Source: an uncultured Psychrobacillus sp.
Lineage (GTDB): Bacteria > Bacillota > Bacilli > Bacillales_A > Planococcaceae
Assembly: GCA_934234185.1 (NCBI GenBank)
Contig: CAKQHO010000098.1
Location: 1-13,046 of the forward strand
Length of the DNA: 13,046 nt
Direction of reading: 5' to 3'
The translations under genes and the position numbers were made by a program. The notes below the pieces were generated by a model, which was not told the DNA's origin, did not search any database, and was given only the letters and a program-made list of their open reading frames with translations. This document shows positions 12,571-13,046 of this stretch, piece by piece (position 1 is the first letter of the stretch; the number at the start of each line of letters is the position of its first letter).

Positions 12571-13046
12571 GTGAGTCCAATCGAGCTCAACAAAAGACAA
12601 GTCGAGATTTTGGACATAGTAAAAGGAAACGGCCCTATTACAGGTGAACAAATTGCAGAACGACTTCATTTAACAAGATCTACCCTTAGACCAGATCTTG
12701 CCATATTAACAATGGCTGGGTTTCTAGATGCGCGACCTAGAGTAGGGTATTTTTATTCTGGAAAAAAAACTAGTCATGCAATATCGGATGACATAGCTAA
12801 AATGCTTGTAAAGGATTTTCAATCCATACCTGTAGTTGTCGAAGAGGGTATGACAGTGTACGATGCAATCTGTCACATGTTTTTAGAGGATGTAGGCTCC
12901 TTATTTGTTGTAGACAAAAAATCTTTGCTATCGGGTGTTCTTTCTAGAAAAGATTTTTTGAGAATTAGCATTGGTAACCAGGATTTAAACAAAATTCCTG
13001 TTCATATGATAATGACAAGGATGCCAAATATAACCTACTGCTTAAA
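12571..13046 (+). CDS. ccpN: Transcriptional repressor CcpN (partial, 3' end beyond window)
   Basis: The first 158 codons are visible; the window cuts the gene. CcpN in B. subtilis represses the gluconeogenic genes gapB and pckA when glycolytic carbon is present, independently of CcpA. The N-terminal winged helix-turn-helix reads IELNKRQVEILDIV, then GPITGEQIAERLHLTRSTLR and DLAILTMAGFLDARPRVGYFY (about 4-62), nearly the same as B. subtilis. A CBS-domain region begins near 80 (VKDFQSIPVVV, FLEDVGSLFVVD, GVLSRKDFLRISIG), the likely nucleotide-sensing part. The only conventional in-frame start is GTG 12571, since a stop lies at 12559. However, this GTG sits inside GAGGCGGTGA, which itself looks like the ribosome binding site, leaving ATC 12580 as an unusual alternative. 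Confidence 0.93.
   Translation, partial: MSPIELNKRQVEILDIVKGNGPITGEQIAERLHLTRSTLRPDLAILTMAGFLDARPRVGYFYSGKKTSHAISDDIAKMLVKDFQSIPVVVEEGMTVYDAICHMFLEDVGSLFVVDKKSLLSGVLSRKDFLRISIGNQDLNKIPVHMIMTRMPNITYCL

Noticed and set aside
1..13046. Search for mobile elements, CRISPR arrays, toxin-antitoxin or defence genes
   Set aside because: Every sizeable open frame is a syntenic core gene with uniform AT-rich composition. I saw no transposase, no regularly spaced repeats and no defence-type domain.

Overview
The window reads as ordinary chromosomal core of a low-GC, endospore-forming member of the Bacillales. The evidence is the B. subtilis-like gene order rpsU, yqeZ, floA, yqfB, yqfC, yqfD, phoH, pgpH (yqfF), ybeY, dgkA, cdd, era, recO, then glycyl-tRNA synthetase and ccpN, together with strong GGAGG-type ribosome binding sites and AT-rich intergenic DNA. 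A single-chain glycyl-tRNA synthetase and weakly conserved YqfC/YqfD point away from B. subtilis itself, perhaps to the Planococcaceae or a related Bacillaceae genus. That placement is an inference. I see no insertion sequence, phage, CRISPR array, tRNA or rRNA.

Layout. (1) 1-300: rpsU ends in its own hairpin terminator; the yqeY gene that follows rpsU in B. subtilis is not present. (2) 303-3238: a match to the sigma-W promoter consensus drives yqeZ-floA-yqfB, an envelope-stress and membrane-microdomain operon closed by a long hairpin. (3) 3227-5562: the sporulation pair yqfC-yqfD runs into phoH with overlapping start and stop codons and ends in a terminator. (4) 5677-10854: pgpH, ybeY, dgkA, cdd, era and recO form a tight same-strand run covering c-di-AMP hydrolysis, 16S rRNA maturation and ribosome assembly, undecaprenol recycling, pyrimidine salvage and recombination repair. 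It ends in a hairpin placed to serve both strands. (5) 10864-12520, minus strand: single-chain glycyl-tRNA synthetase behind a complete glycine T-box leader. (6) 12514-13046: ccpN, cut by the window edge, fired divergently from a promoter whose -35 overlaps the synthetase's -35.

I did not find a convincing undescribed system. The points most worth a second look are the start of yqfC inside the upstream terminator, the uncharacterised third gene of the sigma-W operon, the inverted synthetase with its overlapping divergent promoters, the ccpN GTG start that lies inside a Shine-Dalgarno-like sequence, and the missing yqeY.
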